From Rhizomys pruinosus (lineage: Eukaryota > Chordata > Mammalia > Rodentia > Spalacidae), in the NCBI GenBank assembly GCA_009823505.1, contig VZQC01011955.1, forward strand, positions 288,770 through 352,769: 64,000 bases of DNA. Direction: 5' to 3'. A program made the position numbers and the translations under genes. This document shows positions 51,906 to 62,217 of this stretch, piece by piece. The notes beneath the pieces are model-generated. The model was not told where the DNA came from and searched no databases. It saw only the letters and a program-made list of their open reading frames with translations. The stretch's first letter is position 1, and each line of letters starts with the position of its first letter.

Positions 51906-52170
51906 ACAAACTCAAATGCAATAACAAAACAACCAAATAAAGCCTCCCCCCCTCCACCTCCAACAACAAACAAAACTTAGCCAGGGAACATGCCAAGCCT
52001 AATCTTGTCCATCTTTGTGCATCTGCCCTCTCTGGGTAAACTGTGGATGTTCCTTGGTAGATAAAATAGTAATGGGTAGTAATTCCCTATTCTCTGTTTG
52101 AAGTGAAATTCTCCTTATTCATAAGTCTGAGAGATTTTATGGGGTCAATGAGTTCAGAGCTGAGTTAAAA
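51906..52170. other. Unassigned
   Basis: A-rich start, otherwise plain. Confidence 0.3.
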
Positions 52171-52182
52171 AAAAAAAAACAA

Positions 52183-52372
52183 GCCGGGCGTGGCGGTGCC
52201 CACCTTTAATCCTAGCACTTGGGAGGCAGAGGCAAGCAGATCTTTGTGAGTTCAAAGCCAGCCTGGTCTACAGAGTGAATTCCAGGACAGCTGGGGCTAC
52301 AGCGAGACCCTGTCTGGAAAAGACCAAAAAAAGAAAAAAAAAAAAAGAAAACAACAACAACAACAAACAAAA
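52183..52372 (+). mobile_element. Young B1 SINE
   Basis: GCCGGGCGTGGCGGTGCCC to CTGTCTGGAAAAGACC and an A/AAC-rich tail. Confidence 0.92.
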
Positions 52373-52577
52373 AACAGCTTTCCTGAAATATAATTTAGGC
52401 ACCATGCAGTTCACCTATTTGAAGTGTTGGATCAGGACTGGAGTCTGAGACCCTGAGTTCACTTACCAGGGTGGGATAAAGTATCTAATCTGGTGTTTTT
52501 CTTTGTGTTGGTAGATAAGTACACCCATTTCCACAGTTAATTTTTAAACATTTTTATAATTTAAAAACAACAATCTC

Positions 52578-52752
52578 GCCGGGCGTGGTGGTGCACGCCT
52601 TTAATCCTAGCACTTGGGAGGCAGAGGCAGGCAGATCTTTGTGAGTGCAAGGCCAGCCTGGTCTACAAAGTGAGTTCCAGGACAGCTGGGGCTACAGGGA
52701 GACCCTGTCTTGAAAAGACCAAATAAATAAATAAATAAATAAAATTTAAAAT
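52578..52752 (+). mobile_element. Young B1 SINE
   Basis: GCCGGGCGTGGTGGTGCACGC body with an (AAAT)n tail. AAAAACAACAA recurs on both sides as a likely TSD. Confidence 0.92.
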
Positions 52753-52867
52753 AAAAACAACAACGTTATACTCTTTACCTAGCACCCTCAAGCCTCCCAT
52801 CCTCCATCTGGATCACTAGCTCTAGATAAACACTGATTTGCTTTTTATGGAGAGCTGAAATAAAACA

Positions 52868-53078
52868 ATTAATTTTTATTTTTATGTGTATGAGTGTTTT
52901 GCCTGCATATATGTAAGTCCACCACATGTGTGCTATGCAGAGTAGCCACGGTGGGTATTAGATCCCCTAGAAGTGAATTTTCTGATGGTTGTTAGCTATC
53001 ACGTGGGTGCTGGGAAGCCAACCAGAGTCCTCTGCTAAAGTAGCAAGCTCTTAACCACTGAGCTATCTTTCCAATCCT
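52868..53078 (-). mobile_element. Old B2/B3 SINE, antisense
   Basis: TTTTTATGTGTATGAGTGTTTTGC to TATCTTTCCAATCC. AGAGCTGAA recurs on both sides. Confidence 0.75.
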
Positions 53079-53094
53079 GAGAGCTGAATTTTAT

Positions 53095-53285
53095 TTATTT
53101 ATTTATTTAAATTAAAAAGTATTATTTTTATTTGTACAAATGTCTTGATTCCCTGCCTGTATACTGGTATGTGTGTTGTACTTTGAAAGCCCAAAGAAGA
53201 TGACAGAGCTGGTACGTGGATTCAAGCCTAGGTCCTCTGGAAGAACAGCAAATGCTCTTAACCCTTGAGCCACCTCTCCAACCCC
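53095..53285 (-). mobile_element. Old B2/B3 SINE, antisense
   Basis: Diverged body ending GAGCCACCTCTCCAACCCC. Confidence 0.65.
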
Positions 53286-53399
53286 AGAGAGAGGTGAATT
53301 CTAAAGAACACAAATTTTGATTGAAGATGGGAGTGGGGAACTGTCACACTCTGTTTTCTGTTGCTATAACAACCCCCCACTAGGTAATTTTATTTAATT

Positions 53400-53516
53400 C
53401 ATTTACTTATTTAGACAGGGTTTCATGTACCCAAGGCTGGCTTTGAGCTATCTACTACTCCTCTTGCCTCTACTATCAAGTGCTGGGATTACAAGTATGT
53501 GCTAACATTTCTGGCT
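53400..53516 (-). mobile_element. B1 SINE, antisense, diverged
   Basis: GACAGGGTTTCATGTACCC to GTATGTGCTAACATTTCTGGC. Confidence 0.7.
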
Positions 53517-53526
53517 TTAGTTCTTT

Positions 53527-53784
53527 GTAAGTTTTTTTTTTTAATTAAATTAATTAATTAATTAATTAATTTATATGAATGTACTGTCTGCATGTAGGTT
53601 TGTGCACCCATGTCGTGCAATGCCGCTGAGGTCAGAAGAGGGTGTCGGATTCCCCTGGAACTGGAGTTCTCCTGGAATTGGAGTTACATATGGTTCTTAG
53701 CTGCCATGTGGGTGCTGGGGATTGATCCCGGTTCCTCTGTAAGAGCAGTCGGCGCTTTTAACCGCTAGGCCATCTCTCCAGCTT
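53527..53784 (-). mobile_element. Young B2 SINE, long form, antisense
   Basis: It has the 17-bp duplication and an (AATT)n tail. The TSD GCTTTAGTTCTTT is at 53514-53526 and 53785-53797. Confidence 0.92.
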
Positions 53785-53797
53785 GCTTTAGTTCTTT

Positions 53798-54190
53798 ATA
53801 CACAAAGAGGAGTGAAGTGCAGTTCTGAATAATGTCCTCTGAACCTGAGGGGACAATTCCTAGTACTGTCACAATCCACTACCAACAACAAAATGTGAAA
53901 AGAAAAAGAGTTAATACCTGTCTGCCTTCCTAAATATCTTGGTCAAAAGAAATGGAAGAAATTGTGGTAATTGTCAAAACTCAGATTGAGGATCAGAGTC
54001 TCTCTTCGATCTCTTGAATTCTGGCAGAAAGTCAGAAATCAGGCAGAACCACATCTTCCAGGGATGGCAGTTATGAAAGAGGGAAAGCTAACCAGGGCCA
54101 AGTGAACTGGGCAGTGACCAACAGGAGGCTGTCTCTCTGGAGCACACAGCCACATGTCTCTGCTTCTCTCCCCTGGGCACATTTCTTTTA
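53798..54190. other. Unassigned
   Basis: Nothing recognised. Confidence 0.3.
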
Positions 54191-54194
54191 AAAA

Positions 54195-54421
54195 CAATTT
54201 ATTTTAAAGTATTTTATTTATTTTTATGTTCATGAGCATATTGCCTGCATGTGTGTAAGTGTACCCGTGTTGTGCAATGCCCTTGAAGGTTGGAAAAGAG
54301 TGTTGGCTCCCTGGAACTTGAGTTAGGGATGGTTGTTAGCTAGCATGTGGTTGTTGGGAACTGAACCCGGTCCTCTGCAAGAGCAATCAATGCTCTCAGC
54401 TTCTGAGCCATCTCTCCAGTC
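54195..54421 (-). mobile_element. Old B2/B3 SINE, antisense
   Basis: ATGTTCATGAGCATATTGCC to CATCTCTCCAGTCCC. Confidence 0.8.
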
Positions 54422-54445
54422 CCATCCCCTTGGGCATACTCTTTT

Positions 54446-54615
54446 TCTTTTGTTTTGTTTTGTTTTGTTTTGTTTTGTTTTGAGACAGGATCTCCCTGTA
54501 GCCTCAGCTGTCCTGGAACTCACTCTGTAGGCCGGCCTTGAACTCACAAAGATCCGCCTGCCTCTGCCTCCCGAGTGCTAGGATTAAAGGCGTGTGCCAC
54601 CACACCTGGCTCCCT
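54446..54615 (-). mobile_element. Young B1 SINE, antisense, at a reused target site
   Basis: (TTTTG)n tail and complete body. It is flanked by copies 1 and 2 of GGGCATACTCTT (54432 and 54616). Confidence 0.9.
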
Positions 54616-54630
54616 GGGCATACTCTTTTT

Positions 54631-54903
54631 TTTTTTTTTTTTTTTTTGTTTTTATAATTTTTATATTTAATTTTATTTATTTTTGTATGTGTATGAGTTG
54701 TGCTGTCTGCATGTAGGTTTGTGCACCCGTGTCGTGCAATGCCGCGGAGGTCAGAAGAGGGTGTCGGATTCCCCTGGAACTGGAGTTCTCCTGGAGTTGG
54801 AGTTTCAGACGGTTCTCAGCCGCCATGTGGGTGCTGGGGATCGAACCCGGGTCCTCTGTAAGAGCGGTCAGCGCTCTCAACCGCTAGGCCATCTCTCCAG
54901 CCC
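54631..54903 (-). mobile_element. Young B2 SINE, long form, antisense, same target site
   Basis: It has the 17-bp duplication. It is flanked by copies 2 and 3 of GGGCATACTCTT (54616 and 54904). Confidence 0.92.
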
Positions 54904-54915
54904 GGGCATACTCTT

Positions 54916-55531
54916 AACTATTACCTTTTATGCACCTTTCCTTCAGCAATTCTGCACTGCTTTCTCCAGAACACCCGTCTCATTAACAGTTGCTGGTATC
55001 TCACAGGCTGGCAACTAAAAAATAGTCTTTCTGTTTGGCTCCACACTGACCTTCGTTAGTGGCTCCTACCAATTCTCCCCAGCCTTGGTGGGTGAAGCTG
55101 TCTCAGTGTTGCTAACTTAGCTGGCTTGTGATTTGCAGAGACACATTTTTGGTATATTTATCTTGATTCCCCATCCCCTTCCTTTGACTGTTAGAGGTAG
55201 ATTTGTTTCAGATTTCAGGTTAGTTTTCAGGGGATCAGGGTGAGTTTGTGCATCCAAACACTCTACTTAATCAGAGTCTGCTTGGTCATTATTTATATAG
55301 GTTGCTAGTCAGTTTGTGTCTCACTGTGTGTGAGTGTGGTAAAGAAGAAAACACATCTTTCTAAACACAAAGCCACACATCAATGCAAAGGAGTCTGACA
55401 GAGTAGGCAGTCAGCAAAGCATAGGGTTAACTTGCAAAACTTCTACCAGACCCATAATTTCTTGAGGTGGGGAGTGAGTCTTATTTTGTGCCACATTTCC
55501 TGCTTAAGGTCTTAAATATATGATCACCTTC
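54916..55531. other. Unassigned intronic sequence
   Basis: Nothing recognised over about 0.6 kb. Confidence 0.35.
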
Positions 55532-55889
55532 TGTATTAGTCACTTTTCTATTGCTGTGATAAAACACCACGACCAAAGGAACTTATAAAAGGAAGAGTTT
55601 ATTTGAGCTTACGATTGATGGTTCCAGGGAATTAGAGTCCATTGTGTCAGGAGGCATGGCGGCTGGATCTGGAGCAGCAAGCCGAGGTTCACATCTCGAA
55701 AAGAGCACAGGAAGCAGAGAGAGAGGGCGACTGTAGACCATGAGGCTTGTTAAACTCACTAAGCCCGCCCCCAATAACGTACTTCCTCTAGCACGGCCAC
55801 ACCTTCTAAGACCTCCAAAAACAGTGCTACCAACTGGAGACAAATGTCTGAATACTTACGGCCTATGGGGGACACTCATTCAAACCACA
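55532..55889 (-). mobile_element. MaLR (MT-like) solo LTR, antisense
   Basis: On the - strand GTGGTTTGAATGAGTGTCCC, GAGGAAGTACGTTATTGGGG, the AATAAACTCTTCC polyA region and the GCAATAGAAAAGTGACTAATACA end (in part) give the MT-type LTR order. Confidence 0.8.
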
Positions 55890-56070
55890 CCTTCCATCCT
55901 CCCAACAAACCCCTAAGGCAGGTTCTACAGTGAAAGACCCTGAGTGAGGTTCACAGATTAACCTGTGAACCTCACTCAGGGTGAGGTTTCTGCTCTAACA
56001 GAAGCAAAGCTGAGATTTGAACTATGTTCTGATTCCAAAGCTGGGATTCCTTACAGTTCTGCTGGACAAC
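55890..56070 (-). mobile_element. MIR fragment containing a palindrome
   Basis: CAACAAACCCCTAAGGCAGG, then AAAGCTGAGATTTGAACTATG as in antisense MIR. The middle is disturbed by the inverted repeat. Confidence 0.5.
55937..55982. repeat. Perfect hairpin, 20-bp arms, 6-nt loop
   Basis: ACCCTGAGTGAGGTTCACAG (55937-55956) pairs exactly with 55963-55982 across ATTAAC. Confidence 0.95.
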
Positions 56071-57050
56071 TTCCACAGGGCCAAGCAGTGGACCCTTGCA
56101 TACTTGAGAAGCTGAGAAGAAGAGGAGTTGGCTGTGAGGGAAGATAGGAACTCTGGAGGCAGGGAGGCTGCTGAGGAAGTCAAGGGTGTAGGGTGTGGGG
56201 AACACCACTGGTTCTTGGTGATGTAGATGATACAGGTGGACTGTTCCTGGGGAGGCAGCCTGCCTTTGGCTATAGTTGTGGTTTTCAGATTAAAATAGTT
56301 TGTGGAAACTGAGAAGGTGGAGCTAAAGCCCTGTGGGCTGATTCACACTGGCCAAGTTCCTCTGTGGGAGTTGTTATTTCAAGACTTTCCTTGTGGTTAT
56401 GCACTCACCCAATTACAAGAGATCAGGATGAATGTGAGGCAGATGAACAGGTAATAACTCAGCCCTTCTTGGTTAGTTCCTCCCAGACACTGTGTATTCC
56501 TCAGTTGCTATGCTTGGTACTGATAATTGCTTCTGGTCTACTTGGTTTTCATTAAGGCGTCTGAATGGCTAAGCTGCCAGCAGGGAATTTTCTTCCTGAC
56601 CCTGTTGGGTAAACTGTTGGCCCTGGAGCAGGTGTTTGGATCCTGGATATGGTTGCCGGCTCCTGTGTACAAGAGCCTTAGAATGGCTGGGTGAGGGCTT
56701 GTCCTGGAGCCCTTGCTTTCTATGGACTTTTTTTTTTTCTTGTGTAGCTCAAATCTATGTGTGACTTGCCAAGGAGTTGTGTATGTGGAGTGAAAGAAGG
56801 CATAGCTTCTAATTGTCCAGGAGACCCAGGCGCTCTTACCCCCAGGACTTTAGAGATGGAGGTGGTTTCCTTTTCCCAGAGGGGGTAGTAAAAACCTCTC
56901 TCAGGAATACAGAATGAAAATCAAGTTTGGGCTTTCAAGTGGGAGAAAGGAAATAGGGTGGAGATGGTTTGAGCTGATGGAAAGACATATCAGATCATGG
57001 TCTGCCACCCCCACGCCGCCAAAGGTAGCCATATGCCACTTCCTAGAGGT
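56071..57050. other. Unassigned intronic sequence
   Basis: About 1 kb without recognised repeats. It could hold conserved intronic elements but this cannot be judged here. Confidence 0.35.
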
Positions 57051-57055
57051 AATAG

Positions 57056-57150
57056 TAAGCTGAGGATGTAGCTCAGTGGTAGAGTGCCTGCCCAACATTC
57101 ATGAACCCTAGGTTCAATCTTCCATACCTGAAAAGAATAATAACAAGAAT
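57056..57150 (+). mobile_element. ID SINE
   Basis: GCTGAGGATGTAGCTCAGTGG to TTCAATCTTCCATACC and an A-rich tail. Confidence 0.75.
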
Positions 57151-57441
57151 AAATAAGGAGGAAGTACTGATTTCAGATACTCTTGTTTGCATTTGTGCTT
57201 CTGGATTTTTTCTTTAGGCCACATAGTTTAAAATTTTGCTAGACAGATATGTGTATACAAACCTAAGACTGGTGGCAGAAGAAGATGGGAATAAAAAGAT
57301 TGGAGGTGTTTCCTGGGGTTGGGGGCCTGATAGACTTTTTGGTTTTGGTCAGATAGTGTGACACTCTGTCTTCTGCTTTCTGTGCTCATTCTCCAGCCAG
57401 GTGGAGACTCTGGGTCATTCACCCCAGTCTGAAGATGAAAT
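57151..57441. other. Unassigned
   Basis: Nothing recognised. Confidence 0.3.
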
Positions 57442-57455
57442 AAAGAAATGAGTTG

Positions 57456-57730
57456 GGGCTGGAGAGATGGCTCAGCGGTTAAAAGCACTGGCTGCTCTTG
57501 CAGAGGACCGGGTTCAATTCCCAGCATCCACATGGTAGCTAAGAACTCTCTTTAAGCTGGGCATGGTGGTGCATGCCTTTAATCCTAGTACTCTGGAGGG
57601 AGAGGCAGGTGGATCTCTGTGAGCTCAAGCCCAGCCTGGTCTACAGAGTGAGTTCCAGGCCAGCTGGGGCTATAGGAAGACCCCGTCTCAAAAAGACAAA
57701 AAAAAAGACAAAAAAAGAAAAAAAGAAAAA
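57456..57730 (+). mobile_element. Composite SINE: 5' half of B2 fused to B1
   Basis: The B2 head (GGGCTGGAGAGATGGCTC to GCTAAGAACTCTCTTT) runs straight into a B1 (AAGCTGGGCATGGTGGTGC) with one A tail, and no B2 3' half follows. The 14-bp TSD AAAGAAATGAGTTG at 57442-57455 and 57731-57744 flanks the whole unit. The junction is the same as in 27811-28106. Confidence 0.88.
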
Positions 57731-57744
57731 AAAGAAATGAGTTG

Positions 57745-58309
57745 ACCAGGCGAGTCATGGTGGCACAGCTGAGTTATCAGCTAGAACTTAGGCCCCTGAC
57801 CTAAAGTCTTGTCCAATCTTTGACTGACCTATGACATCTCTGGGGCATCACATTTTTTTAAAGATCTCTCCATGACAGCTGCGCTTCGCTGTTGTAAAGC
57901 CTGTTCCTGGCCTGGAGCCTCTGCCTTGAGGTCTGACCATGGGAATTTGCTGTCTTGCTGCTTCTGGTTGGCAGATTTAGCCAGGAAATAATGGGGGTGA
58001 TGGAAGGAACTAGAAAAACAACAGCCCACTTGGTTTCTCACCTCTTTTACAACTACGGAAAAAGAACTTGCCTGGGAGCCTGGCTTGAGTATGGTAACTG
58101 TTGTGATTCATTCTCTCTCTGTCTCTCGTTTCTTCTCCCTCTCTCCTTCTTCTTTCTCTTCTCTTTCTGTCTCTTGATTTTATTTTTGAGTCATTAAGAT
58201 AAGGTCTTACTGTAGACCAAGCTGGCCTAGATTTTGAATACTATTTCTTCCCTCTAGGCTTCAAACTGGAGTTGAATCTCTGATTGGAAGCATTAAGAGG
58301 AAGAGAACT
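57745..58309. other. Unassigned intronic sequence
   Basis: A CT-rich patch near 58110-58170 and a weak antisense B1 piece near 58193-58235. Confidence 0.35.
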
Positions 58310-58428
58310 TAAAACAATTATAGTGGTTAAAGGGGGTGGGGTCTCTGGGAGGTCATTAGGATTGGATACAGTCACTACAGTGGAGCCCCCGTGATTGAAT
58401 CCTAGTGACTTTATAAGAAAGAATGATG

Positions 58429-58643
58429 AGGCTGGAAAGATGTCTCAGTCGGTAAGAGCACTGACTGCTCTTGAAGAGGACCTGGGTTTGGTTTCCATAA
58501 CCTGTATGGTAGTTAACAACCATTCATAACTCCAATTCTGGGGGATCCAGTGCCATCTTCTGGCCCCCATGACACTGTATACATGGGTACCTTTACATTA
58601 ATGCAGGTAAAAAACCTCATGCCCATAAAAAATAAATAAATAG
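58429..58643 (+). mobile_element. B2/B3 SINE, older, nested
   Basis: AGGCTGGAAAGATGTCTCAG to CATGCCCATAAAAAATAAAT. Confidence 0.8.
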
Positions 58644-58862
58644 GGGCTGGAGAGATGGCTCAGTACTTAAGAGCTTTGCCTGTTTTTGCTTAGGACCTAG
58701 GTTTGGCTCCCAGAACCCACATGACAGCTAACAACTGCCCATAACTCCAGTTCCAGAGGATCTGATGCCCTCTTATGACTTCATGGCCATTGCATGACAT
58801 AGGTGCACTTGTACACATGCAGGCAATACACATACACATAAAACTAAATGCATATTTTTAAA
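58644..58862 (+). mobile_element. B2/B3 SINE, nested
   Basis: GGGGCTGGAGAGATGGCTCAG to GCAATACACATACACATAAAAC. Confidence 0.82.
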
Positions 58863-59024
58863 AGGATTGAGACCAGACAGCCACTCTTGCTTGATCTAGG
58901 TTTCTTGCCATAGGATACTCTGTGCTACCTGTTACCTGTGTTACCATTAGCAAGAAGGCTACCGCCAGAATTGAGCCCTGAGCCTTTAGAAATGTGACCT
59001 AAATATGGACCTAAAAAATAAAGT

Positions 59025-59205
59025 TACAACAAGTGTAGTAGTGCATACCGTTCATCCCAACAATTGGGAGGCAGAGGCAGGCAGGCCAGCCTGTTCTACA
59101 TAGTGAGTTCCTAACCCACCAGGGCTTATCTAAAAAAAAAACAAACAACAACAAAAAAACCCAAAAAAACCAACCACTACCACCACCACCACCAACAACA
59201 AAATA
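59025..59205 (+). mobile_element. B1-like SINE, nested, with ACC/AAC tail
   Basis: AACAAGTGTAGTAGTGCATACC, AGGCAGGCCAGCC, then an A-rich tail passing into (ACC)n. Confidence 0.65.
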
Positions 59206-59330
59206 ATGTTAGCCAGCCTCAAGTAGTTTGTTATAGTAATGAAAAACTAACTGAAATAGTAACCCTTACACTATGTCCCAGTAACTAGGAAAATGCAGAA
59301 AGACAATGATGGCTAATCTAATGACATTTT

Positions 59331-59480
59331 TGTTTGTTTGTTTGTTTGTTTGTTTGTTTAAGACAGTAGCCCAGGCTGGCTTTGAACTTGCTGTGTGGCT
59401 GAGGATGATTGTGCACTACTAATCCTTTTGCTACTACTTTTCAATTGTTGGGATTACAGATTGTACCACCATGCCTGTTT
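59331..59480 (-). mobile_element. (TTTG)n plus old antisense B1
   Basis: TTTG units (59331-59360), GCCCAGGCTGGCTTTGAAC and GATTGTACCACCATGCC. Confidence 0.7.
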
Positions 59481-59692
59481 TTTTTTTTTTTTTTTTTTTT
59501 TATTCAGAACATATTTCCTGGACTTTTAAAAATGAAAAGATAGATATGAATTAAAAACCCAGAGAAAATTATTCTCAAGCACAGGGCTAAAGAACAGCCC
59601 TGAGTGGAACTAGAACATTCTATAATTAGCTAAAAATTGTCTTACAGAAATTTATTCTAATGTAGCATTTTTCAGTTAGTATTTGAAAAATA
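59481..59692. other. Unassigned, with poly(T) run
   Basis: A T run at about 59478-59502; otherwise nothing. Confidence 0.3.
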
Positions 59693-59826
59693 TTCACCAG
59701 GCTGAAGCCTGTAAGTCCAGCAGTCTAGGAGGCTGAAGCAAGAGGACTGGCATGAGTCTGAGGTCAGCCAGGGCTGCCTAGCAGGACTGTCTCAAAAAAA
59801 ATCAGAANAAAAAAAAAAAAAAAAAA
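59693..59826 (+). mobile_element. Old B1-related SINE with an N in its tail
   Basis: ACCAGGCTGAAGCCTGTAAG to AGGACTGTCTCAAAAAAAAT. A single N lies at 59808 within the A tail. Confidence 0.65.
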
Positions 59827-60573
59827 AGAAGTAACTGTGCAATTCAGACTATCCTCAAACTAACAAACTTCCTGCCTCTTCCCAGAAAGTGCTAGATTAT
59901 AGGTATTCATCACTGAACCCAGCTCAATGATTCATTTTTTTAATGTTCTCCAAGTGTCAAGGTTGTCTTAAAAGAAGTAATTTTTTATACTATAAAAGTC
60001 AACAGATAGTTTGTCTAATTAATAGAACTAGTTAGTTGTCAAATTCGATGTAGTAGAAAAGTAGAATAGTCTATAATTTTAACCCTAGTGCTGTGTTTAA
60101 TATAATATCCTCTAGTATTTTTTCTCATTCGTTTTTTTCTCTTTGACTGAGGGGTTTTTCAAGTCATAAATCACTTCATTACAATAAACTCGTGTATATC
60201 AGAGGGGCTCATGATGGGCAAAAACACTCCCATCACTGCAGATTCTGTAGGTTTAGGAACCCCTTGATTGGAACTAGAGGCAAAAACCCCACATAGATTA
60301 TGCTATGCCACAGGCTGTCCTTTGAGTTTTCATATGGATCTCCTGTCTCAAGACTGTAGCTGTTCAAAGTCACTAGCCATCACTGCAATCCCATTCTGTC
60401 ATTAATAATTCACCTGGCTCGCCATTGTATCCTACGGAAATATCTCCCAGTGGGAGGCCACTCAGGTTTTCCCTTTTCCATTCCATCTTGGCAGTCTCCA
60501 AAGGCAGGAGTGGTATCAGCCAGGCAAGCCTTTGCCTTTCAGGTGTCTGGCCATTTAAGCTAGGCATGCGTAC
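59827..60573. other. Unassigned intronic sequence
   Basis: A weak antisense B1-like start (CAAACTAACAAACTTCCTGCC) near 59850; otherwise nothing. Confidence 0.35.
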
Positions 60574-61100
60574 TGTGGTGGTTTGAATGAAGTGTTCCTA
60601 AGGGGTCAAGTATTTGAACGCTTGGTCAGTTGGTGGCGCTGTTTGAGGAAATGTTAGGCAGTGCAGCTTTGGTAGGAAGCAGGGCAGTGGGGGCAGACTT
60701 TAAGAGTTCATAGCCTTAGCCGGGCGTGGTGGTGCACGCCTTTAATCCTAGCACTTGGGAGGCAGAGGCAGGTGGATCTTTGTGAGTTCGAGGCCAGCCT
60801 GGTCTACATAGTGAGTTCCAGGCCAGCTGGGACTACAGGGAGACCCTGTCTCGAAAAAACCAAAAAAAAAAAAAAAAAAAAACAGTTCATAGCCTTGTCC
60901 AATTTCCAGTTTCTCTCTGTACTTCCTGTCTCTATTTGAAGATCTGAGGCCTTAGCTTCCCACTTTGACTGACTCCTTCCACATCTCCCCCACTATGATA
61001 CGGACTCCAATACCTGTGGAGTGATAAGTCCAATAAACCCTTCTACAAGTTGCCTTGGTCGTGATGTTTTATCACAGCAAAAGAATAAGTAACTTATGCA
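60574..61100 (+). mobile_element. MaLR (MT-like) solo LTR, split by a B1
   Basis: TGTGGTGGTTTGAATGAAG start, GGTCAGTTGGTGGCGCTG, an AATAAACCC polyA region and an AAGTAACTTATGCA end. Confidence 0.82.
60718..60883 (+). mobile_element. Young B1 SINE inside the LTR
   Basis: AGCCGGGCGTGGTGGTGCACGC body and a pure A tail. The TSD AGTTCATAGCCTT is at 60705-60717 and 60884-60896. Confidence 0.95.
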
Positions 61101-61379
61101 GATACTAGCTCTTCTCTCAAGCTTCTGTTACCGTGTCATTTCAGTATTGGATTAAATTCATTATATAATCCCGTTATTTATTTTTACTCACCTATGCTGT
61201 CCTTCCTTCTCCATTTATGTCCAGACTTTTTCACCTTTGGAAGGAACATTAAGTTCATCTGCTGTGTTGGTTCAGACTATTGGCAGCTGAGCCAGTCAAG
61301 CAGGTTCCTATCCTACCCCCATCCGCTTCCCATTCATAAAAAGTAGAGTGACTAGGCAGTAAAGCTGCATTTATTGTTT
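61101..61379. other. Unassigned
   Basis: Nothing recognised. Confidence 0.3.
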
Positions 61380-61618
61380 TTTGTTGTTGGGTTTTTGTTT
61401 TGCTTTTTTAGACAGGATCTCATGTAACACTGGCTGGCCTTGAACTTGTTTGTAGCCAAGAATAACCTTGAACTTTGGAGCCTCTTGTCTTTGCTTCCCC
61501 AGTGCTGGAATTTTAAGTGTGTGTCATCATGCCCCATTTGACACAGTGCTAAGGATTAAACCCAGGGCTTTCTGCATTGGGGCCAATCACTCTACCATTT
61601 GAGCTCTATCCCCAACCT
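61380..61618 (-). mobile_element. B4 SINE, antisense
   Basis: A reversed B1 part (GACAGGATCTCATGTAACAC to CATCATGCCCC), then a reversed ID part (GATTAAACCCAGGGC to CTCTATCCCCAACC). Confidence 0.7.
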
Positions 61619-61624
61619 TAGTTA

Positions 61625-61674
61625 CATTCATTTATTTATTTATTAATTAAAGGTTTCTTTTTAATTTTTTTATT

Positions 61675-61724
<50 letters not shown>

Positions 61725-61812
61725 TACATGGGCACGCAGGTGCTGGGAATGAAACTCTGGTCTTCTGCAAGAAAAGAAACTGTTCTTAACCGCTGAATGC
61801 TGAACCTGTACT
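61625..61812 (-). mobile_element. Diverged B2-like SINE, antisense, with (TG)n
   Basis: A TG run (61674-61722), then GGTGCTGGGAATGAAACTC and TTCTGCAAGAAAAGAAAC. Confidence 0.6.
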
Positions 61813-61994
61813 GCCCTTGTTGTACTGATTCTTAACCCCACTTGTGCTAGGAAGGCATGACTTATATCATGAAGTCTGTGGGAATTCTCACAATGGTTTT
61901 AAAACATGGTTTCCGGCTTCAGAATTAGCCATGCTTCTGGTACGTGGAGCTCTGGCGATGTGACTTCTACGTTGGGTATAAAAGTTGAGATGGT

Positions 61995-62147
61995 GGGCCG
62001 GGCATGGTGGTGCATGCCTTTAATCCCAGCACTCGGGAGGCAGAGGCTGGCAGATCTCTGTGAGTTTCAAGGCTAGCCTGGTCTACAGAGTGAGCTCCAG
62101 GCCAGCTGAGACTAAAAGGAAACCCTGTCTCAAAAAGACAAAAAAAA
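61995..62147 (+). mobile_element. Young B1 SINE
   Basis: GGGCCGGGCATGGTGGTGC body. The TSD AAAAGTTGAGATGGT is at 61980-61994 and 62148-62162. Confidence 0.94.
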
Positions 62148-62217
62148 AAAAGTTGAGATGGTATAGGGAAGGAAAAAGATAAAAAGAACAGAAAGTAGAG
62201 CAGGCTTGGGGTAAAGG

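Larger units (their letters stand above)
58310..59263 (+). mobile_element. Old MaLR LTR with nested SINEs
   Basis: LTR pieces are at about 58310-58428 (GGGGTCTCTGGGAGGTCATTAGG, diverged), 58865-59020 (TAGCAAGAAGGCTACCGCCAG, AATAAAG) and 59210-59263 (AGCCAGCCTCAAGTAG to AACTAACTGAAATA). Two B2s and a B1-like element lie between them. Confidence 0.65.
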
